A stretch of 64,000 nt of DNA, from positions 46,505 to 110,504 of the forward strand of contig CALMRZ010000024.1 of assembly GCA_937872225.1 (NCBI GenBank). Reading direction: 5' to 3'. The DNA comes from an uncultured Spirochaetota bacterium (GTDB lineage Bacteria; Spirochaetota; UBA4802; UBA5550). Position numbers and translations under genes: made by a program. Under the pieces are notes generated by a model. That model worked only from the letters and a program-made list of their open reading frames with translations. It ran no database searches and had not been told where the DNA came from. Below, in pieces: positions 26,273-34,642 of this stretch. Every line of letters begins with the position of its first letter. The stretch's first letter is position 1.

Positions 26273-27744
26273 AAAACGGCCCCACACTGGCTCCCCTGGC
26301 GCCTGCCCATTTGGTCGGCCTGGGAGCCTTTCAGGCCGCTGCGGTCCTGGCCTGTATCGATATCCGTCTCGCCGCGATCCCTCTGGCAATCTTTCTCGTC
26401 CTGTGCCTGGCCGCGCCCTTCCTCCCCGGCTTCGGCTTCTTTCTTCCCATTGTTCACCGCGGGACCCCGGACAAGGGAGCGGCGGCACTGACCTTCGACG
26501 ACGGGCCTGACCCGTCGACCACGGGCCGACTTCTGGACCTCCTTGGGGAGAAGGGAGTCACGGCGACTTTTTTTATCACCGGATCACGGGCAGCCGGGCA
26601 CCGCGACCTGGTGCGTGAGATACTCGGCCGGGGCCACTCCATCGGGAACCACACCTGGCATCATGACCCGCTCCTGATGCTGAAAAGCGCCCGGCGGCTC
26701 CGCGAGGAAATTTCCGGTACCCAGTCCCTCCTTGCCGAGTTCGGCGTCCGGCCCCTCGCCTTCAGGCCCCCGGTGGGAATCACGAACCCGCGCCTCTGGC
26801 GCGTCCTGCTTGAAACGGGCATGTATTGTGTGAACTTCAGCCTGCGCCCCGGCGACGCGGGGAACCGGCGCATCGGCGGCCTCTCCCGGAAAACAGTGAA
26901 AAAGGCAAAGGCCGGGGACATCATCCTCCTCCATGACGTGTCGCCGGGACCGGGTTTCGATGTGGATCACTGGCTCGGCGAAATCAGATCAATCATTGAC
27001 GGTCTTAAGGTAAAAAACATCGGCATCCTCCCCCTCGCCGATATCATAGGCCGGCCGGTCATGGTGCCGGGCGCCGTACCGGACGGCCCGGCAAATCCTG
27101 CCGCAGCCTTTTACGATTTCATTGCCGATTCCTACGACAGGGAGCGGAACGCCCGCCGCCTGTCACCGGCCGCTGCCGCCGAAAGCGCCCTCTTTGAAAA
27201 GAATTATCTCCCGCTCATATCCCCGGATCACCGGGTCCTCGAGATCGGAGCGGGCACCGGCATCTACACGATCCCCCTTGCCCGCCGCTGCCGGGAGGTC
27301 ACGGCCATTGAGCCGTCAGGGAACATGCTGGCCGCTCTGAAGAGCAAGGCCTCCCGCGGGGGGCTGTCCAACATCATATGCGTAAACCGGGACATTTCCG
27401 GTTTTTCGCCGGAAGGACTCTATGACAGCGTCTGCGCCTTTTCCTCTTTCGAGTACATCCCGGACCTGGAGAACTTGATCAGGAAGGTAGCGGCGTCCAT
27501 CAGGCCCGGCGGCACCGTCTACTTCACCACGGCCCGCCGCTCCTTCTTCAGGTTCTTCACCCAGATCGGTAACGCCCTGCGCCAGGGCCTGTGGCTCCAT
27601 GCCCGGAGCGAACGCGAGGTCAGGAAAGTCCTTTCAGGTTCGGGGTTCGACCAGATTACCATATCCTCCCATGCCATGAAATGCCCCCTCCTGGGGGGGA
27701 TTCTGCTGGAGGCACGGGCGGTAAAAACCTCCAGGGACCGGTAG
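26269..27744 (+). CDS. NodB-type polysaccharide deacetylase fused to SAM methyltransferase
   Basis: 491 residues. Two hydrophobic segments (about 15-60) anchor the N-terminus. Next is a NodB/CE4 domain with the metal and catalytic motifs LTFDDGPDP, HSIGNHTWHH and FRPPVG (Asp-His-His triad intact) and IILLHD. From about residue 285 comes a class I methyltransferase with LEIGAGTGIYT at about 324 and TAIEPSGNML. CE4 enzymes remove N-acetyl groups from sugars; the methyltransferase substrate is unknown. ATG at 26269, overlapping the previous stop, was preferred to the open frame start at 26251. The fusion suggests two successive modifications of the same sugar-like or amide head group. Confidence 0.88.
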   Translation: MKNGPTLAPLAPAHLVGLGAFQAAAVLACIDIRLAAIPLAIFLVLCLAAPFLPGFGFFLPIVHRGTPDKGAAALTFDDGPDPSTTGRLLDLLGEKGVTATFFITGSRAAGHRDLVREILGRGHSIGNHTWHHDPLLMLKSARRLREEISGTQSLLAEFGVRPLAFRPPVGITNPRLWRVLLETGMYCVNFSLRPGDAGNRRIGGLSRKTVKKAKAGDIILLHDVSPGPGFDVDHWLGEIRSIIDGLKVKNIGILPLADIIGRPVMVPGAVPDGPANPAAAFYDFIADSYDRERNARRLSPAAAAESALFEKNYLPLISPDHRVLEIGAGTGIYTIPLARRCREVTAIEPSGNMLAALKSKASRGGLSNIICVNRDISGFSPEGLYDSVCAFSSFEYIPDLENLIRKVAASIRPGGTVYFTTARRSFFRFFTQIGNALRQGLWLHARSEREVRKVLSGSGFDQITISSHAMKCPLLGGILLEARAVKTSRDR

Positions 27745-27755
27745 GCTTTTTTTTC

Positions 27756-27784
27756 TTGACACCCTTCAAGCTATTTATTCTATT
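27756..27784 (+). promoter_or_regulatory. Candidate sigma70-type promoter
   Basis: TTGACA at 27756-27761, 17 bases, then TCTATT at 27779-27784, in AT-rich DNA about 95 bases before the dehydratase start. It would drive dehydratase, ACP, two radical SAM genes and KS. Confidence 0.4.
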
Positions 27785-27878
27785 AATACCGCTGTAAACA
27801 GACCCCTGAATTCAATCAAAATTCCCATACATTTAGATCATTATGATTGAGATCAGAAAAAATGAGTTTTGTTAACTA

Positions 27879-28250
27879 ATGCACAACACGTGGCACTTTT
27901 TGAAAAACCTTAAGGAGACGGACTCTCTCGAAATCTCTGCCGAAGCAACACTGGAACCTGACTCGTTATGGTTTGACGGCCATTTCCCCGGCACCCCGAT
28001 ACTTCCCGGAATCGCCCAGCTCACCCTGGCCTTCGACGCGATACAGGAGCACTCGAAACGGAACGGCCGTCAACTGGCTCTGTCAGGATTATCCCGGGTG
28101 CGCTTCAGGCAGTTCATAAAGCCCGGCGACACGGTACTGGTAACGGCGGTTCCGGAAAAGGACGATCCCGCCCAGTACAAGTTCAGGGTGACCGTTGGCG
28201 GCCAGGTGGCCTGCAGCGGATCCATGAAGACGGCGCCGGTCAATAGTTGA
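27879..28250 (+). CDS. FabZ/ApeI-like hotdog dehydratase
   Basis: 123-residue single hotdog. His35 in FDGHFPGTPILPG is the FabZ-type catalytic histidine; the usual catalytic acid region reads AQLTLAFDAIQEH, without the typical EALAQ, so the acid is uncertain. This pattern is that of the ApeI-like second dehydratase in aryl-polyene clusters. It begins a plus-strand set with ACP, radical SAM and KS genes. The nearest ACP gene starts 52 bases after its stop. Confidence 0.82.
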   Translation: MHNTWHFLKNLKETDSLEISAEATLEPDSLWFDGHFPGTPILPGIAQLTLAFDAIQEHSKRNGRQLALSGLSRVRFRQFIKPGDTVLVTAVPEKDDPAQYKFRVTVGGQVACSGSMKTAPVNS

Positions 28251-28302
28251 CACGTGCCGAATTACATGCAGCCTTGCATTATCCAATTGAGGAGGAAGAT
28301 AG

Positions 28303-28560
28303 ATGGCCGACAAAAAAACACTGCTCCGCGTGGCTGAAATTCTCATAGACGAGCTGAAGCTCGAAGATGTTACGCCGGAAACCTTTGATCCCGAGGTCGA
28401 TCTGATCGACGAACTGGGCATCGACAGCATGGACCTGACCACGGTGGTGCTTGTCCTTCAGGACGAGTACGGCATCACCATCGACGAGGATGATTATCCC
28501 AAACTGAAAAATGTGAAATTAATAGCCGACTACATCGAGCAAAAGCTGAAAGAAAAATAA
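28303..28560 (+). CDS. Acyl carrier protein
   Basis: 85-residue ACP; attachment Ser42 in LGIDSMDLTTV. Preceded by a strong GGAGGA ribosome site 9 bases before ATG. It lies between the ApeI-like dehydratase and the first of two paralogous radical SAM genes, so radical chemistry on ACP-bound acyl chains is conceivable. Confidence 0.92.
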   Translation: MADKKTLLRVAEILIDELKLEDVTPETFDPEVDLIDELGIDSMDLTTVVLVLQDEYGITIDEDDYPKLKNVKLIADYIEQKLKEK

Positions 28561-28641
28561 TTTGCACTGGCGCACCTGTCTTCGGCGGCAGGGCGGCAGG
28601 CAGGTACATTCATACAATCAACCAACACAAGGGAAGCACCC

Positions 28642-29730
28642 ATGAATGTAAAACACGCGAAAAAAGAAACAGCGGACACGGGAAAAGGCGGGATGAAATT
28701 TTCCGATATCATCGCCGACCCTGTCGTCAGGGAGCGGTGGGAAAAGGTCCGGCGCTGGTTTTTCCTCAGGGAATCGACCTATGACATGACCAACCGCTGC
28801 AACATCCGCTGCGACGGGTGCTATTACTATGAAGGTGAAAAACAGTTCGCCAGGGAAAACAACAATCCCGACGACTGGCGCGCCCTCATGGAATCCGAAA
28901 AAAAGCGGGGCATCACCTATGTCGTCCTCGCCGGGGCGGAACCCTCCCTGGTCCCGGAGCTGTGCCAGGCCTGTTACGACGTCATCCCCCTGGGAAGCAT
29001 CGCCTCCAACGGGTTTAAAAGGATTCCCGAATCTGTCGGCTACAAGATCCATATCTCCGTCTGGGGAAACGACGAGTCAAGCCTGCGGATACGCAACGCG
29101 AAAAACCTTCTGGCAAAACAGATTGAAAATTACCGGAACGATCCCCGGGCGGTATGGGTCTATACCTTCACGCGGGAAAACATCGGCGAAATATACGAAG
29201 TGATGGAGATGCTGTCGAAAAACGGCTGCCGGGCGACCTTCAACATGTTCTCGGCCCCCGTTGGCTACACCGGCACCCTGCGCCACGACGGGGAAACCCT
29301 GGCCCGCACCCGGAAGACCATGATGGACATCCTCGCGAAATACCCGGACAATGTCCTCTATTCGCCCTACAACGTGGTGGCCCACACGCATCGCCTGGGA
29401 CTGCATGACCTGTACGCGTGCTCGTATCCGCGGATGAACCCGTCCACGGACATCGGCCTCGGCAGGTCCTTCCGCCAGTACCACGCGGACCTTTCCTGGG
29501 ACCGCAGCATATCCTGCTGCGTGCCGGACACGGACTGTGTTGACTGCCGTCACTACGCCTCGGGCAGCGCCGTTGTCACGGCGCGGCTCTACCGCCACGC
29601 CACGGACCCGACAGCATTCAAGGCCTGGCTCGACTACGTCGACACCTACCTCGCGGTCTGGGTCATGGGTTACGAAAAGGGAAAAAATCTTCTGGATCAG
29701 ATGACACCGCCGCCGGGGCACGAGCTATAG
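28642..29730 (+). CDS. Radical SAM protein, paralogue A
   Basis: 362 residues. The SAM-cluster motif is NRCNIRCDGCYYY (CX3CX2C) near residue 52. There is no cobalamin domain. Near the C-terminus is a cysteine group, SCCVPDTDCVDC, that could bind a second iron-sulfur cluster as in SPASM/twitch proteins. The protein begins with a short leader KHAKKETADTGKGG and then follows the same plan as its neighbour at 29787 (IYDVTNNCNLRC and TRDCSTC). Substrate unknown; context places it in the acyl-ACP pathway, and radical SAM enzymes are also a hallmark of ladderane-type gene clusters. Confidence 0.88.
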   Translation: MNVKHAKKETADTGKGGMKFSDIIADPVVRERWEKVRRWFFLRESTYDMTNRCNIRCDGCYYYEGEKQFARENNNPDDWRALMESEKKRGITYVVLAGAEPSLVPELCQACYDVIPLGSIASNGFKRIPESVGYKIHISVWGNDESSLRIRNAKNLLAKQIENYRNDPRAVWVYTFTRENIGEIYEVMEMLSKNGCRATFNMFSAPVGYTGTLRHDGETLARTRKTMMDILAKYPDNVLYSPYNVVAHTHRLGLHDLYACSYPRMNPSTDIGLGRSFRQYHADLSWDRSISCCVPDTDCVDCRHYASGSAVVTARLYRHATDPTAFKAWLDYVDTYLAVWVMGYEKGKNLLDQMTPPPGHEL

Positions 29731-29786
29731 GCGGCCAAAGGCTATCTTCACGCATCACGGAACCAGGAAACTGTTAGGAGTACATC

Positions 29787-30785
29787 ATGAATACCGTCAG
29801 CTCACTGCTCGATAAAGAATGGTATGAACGATACAAGAAAATATCGCAGCTCAACATACGGAGCTCCATATACGACGTGACCAACAACTGCAACCTTCGC
29901 TGCAAGGGATGCTTCTTTTTCTCCTCCGACGAGCACAAGAAATCGCCGGACGAGCCGGACATCAAAAAATGGGAGGCCTTCGTAGACAAGGAGAAGGAGC
30001 GGGGCGTCAACCTGGCCATCCTCATCGGCGGCGAGCCCACCCTCTACCTGGACCGGGTCGAGGCCTTCTACAAGCGCCTTCCCACCTACTGCGCCACCAA
30101 CGGCATCATCAAGGTGCCGCGGGACCGCTTCCCCGACATGATGGTGGGCATTTCCCTCTGGGGCGACGAGGAGGACGAGAAGACCCTGCGCGGACGCGAT
30201 GTATTCTCGATCTCCCGCAAGAACTACGAGGGCGACCAGTACACCTACTATCTCTACACCATAACGCCCAAGCAAATCGGCAAGGTCGAGACGATCATTA
30301 AGAAGATCCGCGACGCGGGTCTGAAGGTGCACATGCAGCTCCTCTCCAACGACGAGGGTGTTGACGGCTTCTCCTGGACAGAGAACGAGCTTGCCGCCAT
30401 ACGCGCCGAAATGGACGATATGCTGGACAGGTATCCTGACACGGTCATATCCTCGAAATATTACCATGAGATCATAACCACCGGGAAGATGCTGGGCCGT
30501 CCCTTCGGCTGGAACGAGTGCCCCTCGGTGACGAAGCCCCTGGATAAGCGGAACCCGCAGCCGAAGCGCCTCATCGAGTTCATCCGCTGGGCCGCCGACC
30601 TCCAGACCATGCACCGCTGCTGCACCTCGGAGACCCGGGACTGCTCCACCTGCAAGGACGGCGCCGCCCACATGAGCTGGGTCATGGTGAACAAGAGGGC
30701 CCACCTCCGATCCGCGAAAGACCTCCAGAACTGGATCGAGGTCTACGAGATGTTCGCCAAGCTGTACAAGTTCATCCCCTGGTAA
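29787..30785 (+). CDS. Radical SAM protein, paralogue B
   Basis: 332 residues, paralogous to the gene just upstream (57-base gap). The motif is NNCNLRCKGCFFF (CX3CX2C) at about residue 36. A matching C-terminal cysteine group, HRCCTSETRDCSTC, follows at about 275. Shared blocks include the IGGEPTLYLD/LAGAEPSLVP strand. Two diverged copies in tandem suggest either two successive radical steps or a heterodimer. It is followed by a KS gene after only 3 bases, which supports translational coupling with acyl elongation. Confidence 0.88.
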   Translation: MNTVSSLLDKEWYERYKKISQLNIRSSIYDVTNNCNLRCKGCFFFSSDEHKKSPDEPDIKKWEAFVDKEKERGVNLAILIGGEPTLYLDRVEAFYKRLPTYCATNGIIKVPRDRFPDMMVGISLWGDEEDEKTLRGRDVFSISRKNYEGDQYTYYLYTITPKQIGKVETIIKKIRDAGLKVHMQLLSNDEGVDGFSWTENELAAIRAEMDDMLDRYPDTVISSKYYHEIITTGKMLGRPFGWNECPSVTKPLDKRNPQPKRLIEFIRWAADLQTMHRCCTSETRDCSTCKDGAAHMSWVMVNKRAHLRSAKDLQNWIEVYEMFAKLYKFIPW

Positions 30786-30788
30786 AAG

Positions 30789-32036
30789 ATGGATCCGAAA
30801 CAAGCGGTTATCGTCGGATACGACATGGTCTCCCCCCTGGGCACCGACCTGGAGACCCAGTGGAGCCGCGCCCGTGCCGGCGAAAGCGGCATCGGCAGGT
30901 TGACCCGGTTTCCCTATAGCGACGATTTCCCTGTGCAGATAGCAGGCCAGGTGGAGGATATAGACGTCACACCCTACCCCTTCCTGTCGCCGCGGGAAAT
31001 GGCCCACTGGACCTCGCCGATTTTCAGGAATTCATTGCTGGTGGTCCACCGCGCCCTGACAGCAAGCGGCATCGAGATCACGCCGGAACTGGCGCCCCGC
31101 ACGGGCATCACCTTCAGCACCGCCGTGGGCGGCCTGGACGCGGTCATAGCCGCCGACCGCCTGATGGTGAAGGACAACAGGCTCCCCAACCCCTTCACAA
31201 ACCCCAACTCCTGCATCAACATGGTGGGAGGAAAGGTCTCGATCCTGACCGGCGCGACCGGGCCCATCACCGCCACCATAACCGCCTGCGCCACCGGCGC
31301 CACCTCCCTGATCATCGGATCGATGTTCCTCAGACAGGGGCTTGCCGACGTGGTCATCTGCGGCGCCGTTGACTGTCCCCTGGTCGAGCCCATCGTGGCG
31401 GGCTTTGCCACCATGAACGGCGCCTTCAAGGAGAAGAAGGACAGGCCGGAAAACCCGCGCTCAGCGAGCCGGCCCTTCTCGGCGGGCCGGCGCGGCTTCG
31501 TCGTGTCAGAGGGAGCGGCCAGCATCATTATCACGACAAAAGAATTCGCCGATGCCCACGGCCTGAAATACGAACTGACCATAGCCGGCTATGCCATGAC
31601 ATCGGACGCGTACCATTTCGTTGCCCCCAACCCGGACACGGTAACGCGCTGCATCGCCGAGAGCATCGCCTCTGCCGGGCTCAAGGCGGAGGATATCGAC
31701 GCGGTAAACGCCCACGGGACCTCCACAAAAATCGGCGACAAGGTTGAGTTCGACGCCCTGACGAAAATCTTCGGCAGTGCCATCCCTCCGGTATCGGCGA
31801 ACAAGTCCCAGATCGGCCACGCCATGGGCGCCTCCAGCGGCATAGAGTCGGTCTTCGCCATGGAGGGGATGCTGAAAGGGATGGTTCTTCCCACCATCAA
31901 CTACAACGCCGACCCGGAAATCACCCTGGACTGCGTCCCAGAAGGGGCCCGTAAGCTCGACCAGGAGTTCGTCCTTAAAAACGCCTTCGGCTTCGGCGGG
32001 TGCAACTCCTGCATCGTGTTCCGGCGGTTGCGGTAA
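30789..32036 (+). CDS. Beta-ketoacyl-ACP synthase II (FabF-like)
   Basis: 415 residues; triad Cys167 (TACATGA), His309 (NAHGTST) and His344 (QIGHAMGA), and FGFGGCNSC at the end. It is the closest of the set to house-keeping FabF in length and motif spacing and is similar to the KS at 34643. Segments PHE-like loops FNPFTNPNSCINM near 140 are KS-typical. It is coupled to the radical SAM pair upstream. Confidence 0.92.
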   Translation: MDPKQAVIVGYDMVSPLGTDLETQWSRARAGESGIGRLTRFPYSDDFPVQIAGQVEDIDVTPYPFLSPREMAHWTSPIFRNSLLVVHRALTASGIEITPELAPRTGITFSTAVGGLDAVIAADRLMVKDNRLPNPFTNPNSCINMVGGKVSILTGATGPITATITACATGATSLIIGSMFLRQGLADVVICGAVDCPLVEPIVAGFATMNGAFKEKKDRPENPRSASRPFSAGRRGFVVSEGAASIIITTKEFADAHGLKYELTIAGYAMTSDAYHFVAPNPDTVTRCIAESIASAGLKAEDIDAVNAHGTSTKIGDKVEFDALTKIFGSAIPPVSANKSQIGHAMGASSGIESVFAMEGMLKGMVLPTINYNADPEITLDCVPEGARKLDQEFVLKNAFGFGGCNSCIVFRRLR

Positions 32037-32097
32037 CCAGGTTTTGCGGCGCGAAGGGCCACTACCACTTTCATCGTTTGCACAAAAGGCATGAGCC

Positions 32098-32889
32098 ATG
32101 GTCTGCATATCCGACATACACTTCGGGGCCAACACTTCAGCCCATATTGCGCGGTTCATCGAAACCGCCTGCGACCCGGCCCTGAACCCGGACAGGATCG
32201 TGATCATTGCGGGCGACATGACCCAGCATGCCACGGAACCGGAATACCGTGACGCGGCGGAGCTGTTGCGAAAGCTTCTTGACGCCGGTCTCCGCGTCGT
32301 GCTCACGCCGGGGAACCATGACTTCGGCGACTGGATCGGGGAATATCTCTACACCAACCACGCGGCGAGGAACCGGTACCGCTCCCTCACGGAGCCGGTC
32401 TTCAACCAGAAAGAAATAATAGCTGTCGAGGATTACGACTCCATCATGCGCTGCGGGAGCAACATCTTCGTATCCCTCCGGAGTACCCACCGGGGCAAGG
32501 CCCACTCCCTGGGAATCATCGGCATAAACCGCATTCGGGAAAAACAGGTGGCATGGGCCGCGTCACAGCTTAAGTCGATGGACGCGACGGGAGCGATGCT
32601 TCACCTGGTGACGCACCGGAGCCTCTGGAAGGAGTCCGGGGACCGCCACAAGGGCCTGTACCGGCCGGATTACATTGAAAGGAACCTGCTTGAAAGATTC
32701 AGGTTTCACTCGGTCATCCACGGACACAACCACCGCTATCTCTTTGCCTGCACGTCAACGCCGCGCCTGGGGATCCCGGTGATACGGCTGTCCCTGCCGA
32801 CCATCTCCGGCAGGAACAGGAAAAACCGCATCGGCTTTGTACGGTGGAACGCCCCCTACCGGGAGATCCCGGAATTCGTCATGTTATAG
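32098..32889 (+). CDS. Metallophosphoesterase (calcineurin-like)
   Basis: 263 residues with the full set of family metal motifs: SDIHFG (DxH) right at the N-terminus, AGDMTQ (GD), TPGNHDFG (GNHD), THRS and HGHNHRY (GHxH). Proteins of this type hydrolyse phosphomonoesters or diesters, and related ones (LpxH, CpdA) act on lipid or nucleotide phosphates. The start at 32098 leaves only two residues before the first motif, with a stop just upstream, so the true N-terminus may be slightly different. It follows KS after 61 bases and may be cotranscribed. It is convergent with the phosphatase at 32902. Confidence 0.82.
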   Translation: MVCISDIHFGANTSAHIARFIETACDPALNPDRIVIIAGDMTQHATEPEYRDAAELLRKLLDAGLRVVLTPGNHDFGDWIGEYLYTNHAARNRYRSLTEPVFNQKEIIAVEDYDSIMRCGSNIFVSLRSTHRGKAHSLGIIGINRIREKQVAWAASQLKSMDATGAMLHLVTHRSLWKESGDRHKGLYRPDYIERNLLERFRFHSVIHGHNHRYLFACTSTPRLGIPVIRLSLPTISGRNRKNRIGFVRWNAPYREIPEFVML

Positions 32890-32901
32890 CGATTATCCGC
32901 A

Positions 32902-34356
32902 TCAGGCCTTCTGCCTTCGACCGAGGGACGATTCAAGGCATATCATGCAGATATCATCCTTGAAGGTCTCGCTCTCCCTGAACTTCACCAGTTCCGCGTA
33001 TATTGATTGTATGAATTCCCTGCTGGGCTTGTTCGCGTTTTTCATCACCACCCTGCCAAGGACCGATGAAAACTCGGCCTGCGGCCTCGAAATGCTTCTC
33101 GCCTCGATCAGCCCGTCGGTGAAGAGCAGCAGCTTTGCATTGGCCGGCAGAACGTCCCTCTGGTTCCTGATGGGGTGGTGGAATTTTGTCATCTCCGCGG
33201 ACCTGAACACCGCGAGGGGGAGCGCCGTCACCGCCTTGAGGGTGCGCACGGTCTTGTCGCTGACGACCAGGGGCAGGTGATGACCCGCATTGGCATAGGT
33301 GATCTTCCGCGTATGGTAATCGTAGACACCGTAAAAAGCGGTGATGTAATTTTCCCCGGTTTTATCGTTCAGGAAATCGTTCAAATGATGCAGCAGCTTT
33401 GCCGGATCGTTTTTCAGCCTGCTCGATTCAAGAATGAGGACTTTCATCATGGCGGTTATCAGGGCCGAGGGCATGCCGTGGCCGGAGACGTCGCTGATGA
33501 ATATGCCTATCTTGTGCGGCTCCCTGAACCTTATGAAATCGTAAAAATCGCCGCCCACGGCCTCCATCGGCCGGTACAGAGAAGATATTCCGCTCACGGG
33601 CGCTTCCCGCGGAACAAGCTGCTGCTGTATGACCCTGGTCATGGCCAGCTCCGTGGTCATGGTTTCGTTCCTGTCGAGCAGCTCTTTCCATTCCTCCTCA
33701 ATCTTCTTCTGCTTGGTGGCGATCAATAACCGTTGCAGAAAGTCCTTCCGGGAAAATGCCTCGATATAATAGTTCGCCATCATCCCCAGAATATTTGCGG
33801 ATATGAATATAAAATTTTTGTTGAGAAGGTTCCTCGTCATCATGCAGTTCTGCCAGAGCAGGTCACCGGCAGAATACACCGCGACCATGGCCCAGCAGGC
33901 CGCCACCGCGTACCTGAACCGCAGCCGCACCAGGGCATAGCTCCAGAAAATGACAAGAATGAAGCCGGCGTAATAATACAACCTGGCTTCACTGTCTATC
34001 GTGACAATGATCATGGCCAGCATGCCCAAACCGGCGGCGAGGACAGCGCAGCATATAACCGGCTGGTTGATTTTCTTGAACACCGACATGAACGACAATG
34101 AAAAGGCGAGGACCATCACCGGGCAGACAACGGCATACCTGATGATCCATAATGTGAACAGGGAGGGCGGGGCGAGAAAAAAATCGAGTATGCCGAAGGC
34201 GGCGTACAGCACCAGCCCCACCAGCAGTGCGGCCCGTATGGTGCCGATCGATTTCTGAAAATAGTCGTCTTTGAACAGCAATTCGAAGTCGCGCGAAAAC
34301 ATGAGGGGGGTCCGTTTCAGGTAGCGATTAATTTTCTCTTCCCATTGGTTCATCAT
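32902..34356 (-). CDS. Membrane SpoIIE-type PP2C serine phosphatase
   Basis: 484 residues. About six membrane segments in the N-terminal 210 residues are followed by a short coiled coil (KQKKIEEEWKELLDRNE) and a PP2C/SpoIIE domain with GGDFYDFIRF, ISDVSGHGMPSAL, YANAGHHLP, LFTDGLIEA and KDDICMI. All metal aspartates are present. Such proteins dephosphorylate anti-sigma-factor antagonists, linking membrane input to stress or envelope gene control. MM at 34356 is preferred to the open-frame start at 34473: AGGGGACCGG sits directly upstream. It lies between two KS genes but is on the other strand, so it is probably an insertion in the cluster rather than a pathway enzyme. Confidence 0.85.
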   Translation of the reverse strand: MMNQWEEKINRYLKRTPLMFSRDFELLFKDDYFQKSIGTIRAALLVGLVLYAAFGILDFFLAPPSLFTLWIIRYAVVCPVMVLAFSLSFMSVFKKINQPVICCAVLAAGLGMLAMIIVTIDSEARLYYYAGFILVIFWSYALVRLRFRYAVAACWAMVAVYSAGDLLWQNCMMTRNLLNKNFIFISANILGMMANYYIEAFSRKDFLQRLLIATKQKKIEEEWKELLDRNETMTTELAMTRVIQQQLVPREAPVSGISSLYRPMEAVGGDFYDFIRFREPHKIGIFISDVSGHGMPSALITAMMKVLILESSRLKNDPAKLLHHLNDFLNDKTGENYITAFYGVYDYHTRKITYANAGHHLPLVVSDKTVRTLKAVTALPLAVFRSAEMTKFHHPIRNQRDVLPANAKLLLFTDGLIEARSISRPQAEFSSVLGRVVMKNANKPSREFIQSIYAELVKFRESETFKDDICMICLESSLGRRQKA

Positions 34357-34561
34357 CCGGTCCCCTGTATTCACCCGAAGTTTTTTAAAATCGATTCTCT
34401 GACCTTGAGGAAAAAACGCACTCTGAGACGGATCTTCTTTGCATAGGATATCGGAGATTAGGTAAACAATCAAGAAAATAATTAATTATCGGCTGATCCG
34501 GTCTGTTGATCCGGCTCTTTCCCCGCAAAACGCCGCGGTCAGGCTGTATAAAAAATTGTAG

Positions 34562-34590
34562 TTGTTAAATATTCCCGCCTTGCCTATTAA
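34562..34590 (+). promoter_or_regulatory. Candidate sigma70-type promoter before KS
   Basis: TTGTTA at 34562-34567 and TATTAA at 34585-34590 with a 17-base spacer, 52 bases before the KS start. Both hexamers match 4 of 6 positions. Confidence 0.35.
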
Positions 34591-34642
34591 TGACATACTT
34601 TTTATTGCAAAGGAATAACCGGCCGGTTATACAGAAAAACTT

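Noticed and set aside
29802..31007. A 401-codon minus-strand open frame
   Set aside because: It lies opposite the second radical SAM gene and the start of a KS gene, both strongly supported, and shows no recognisable motif.
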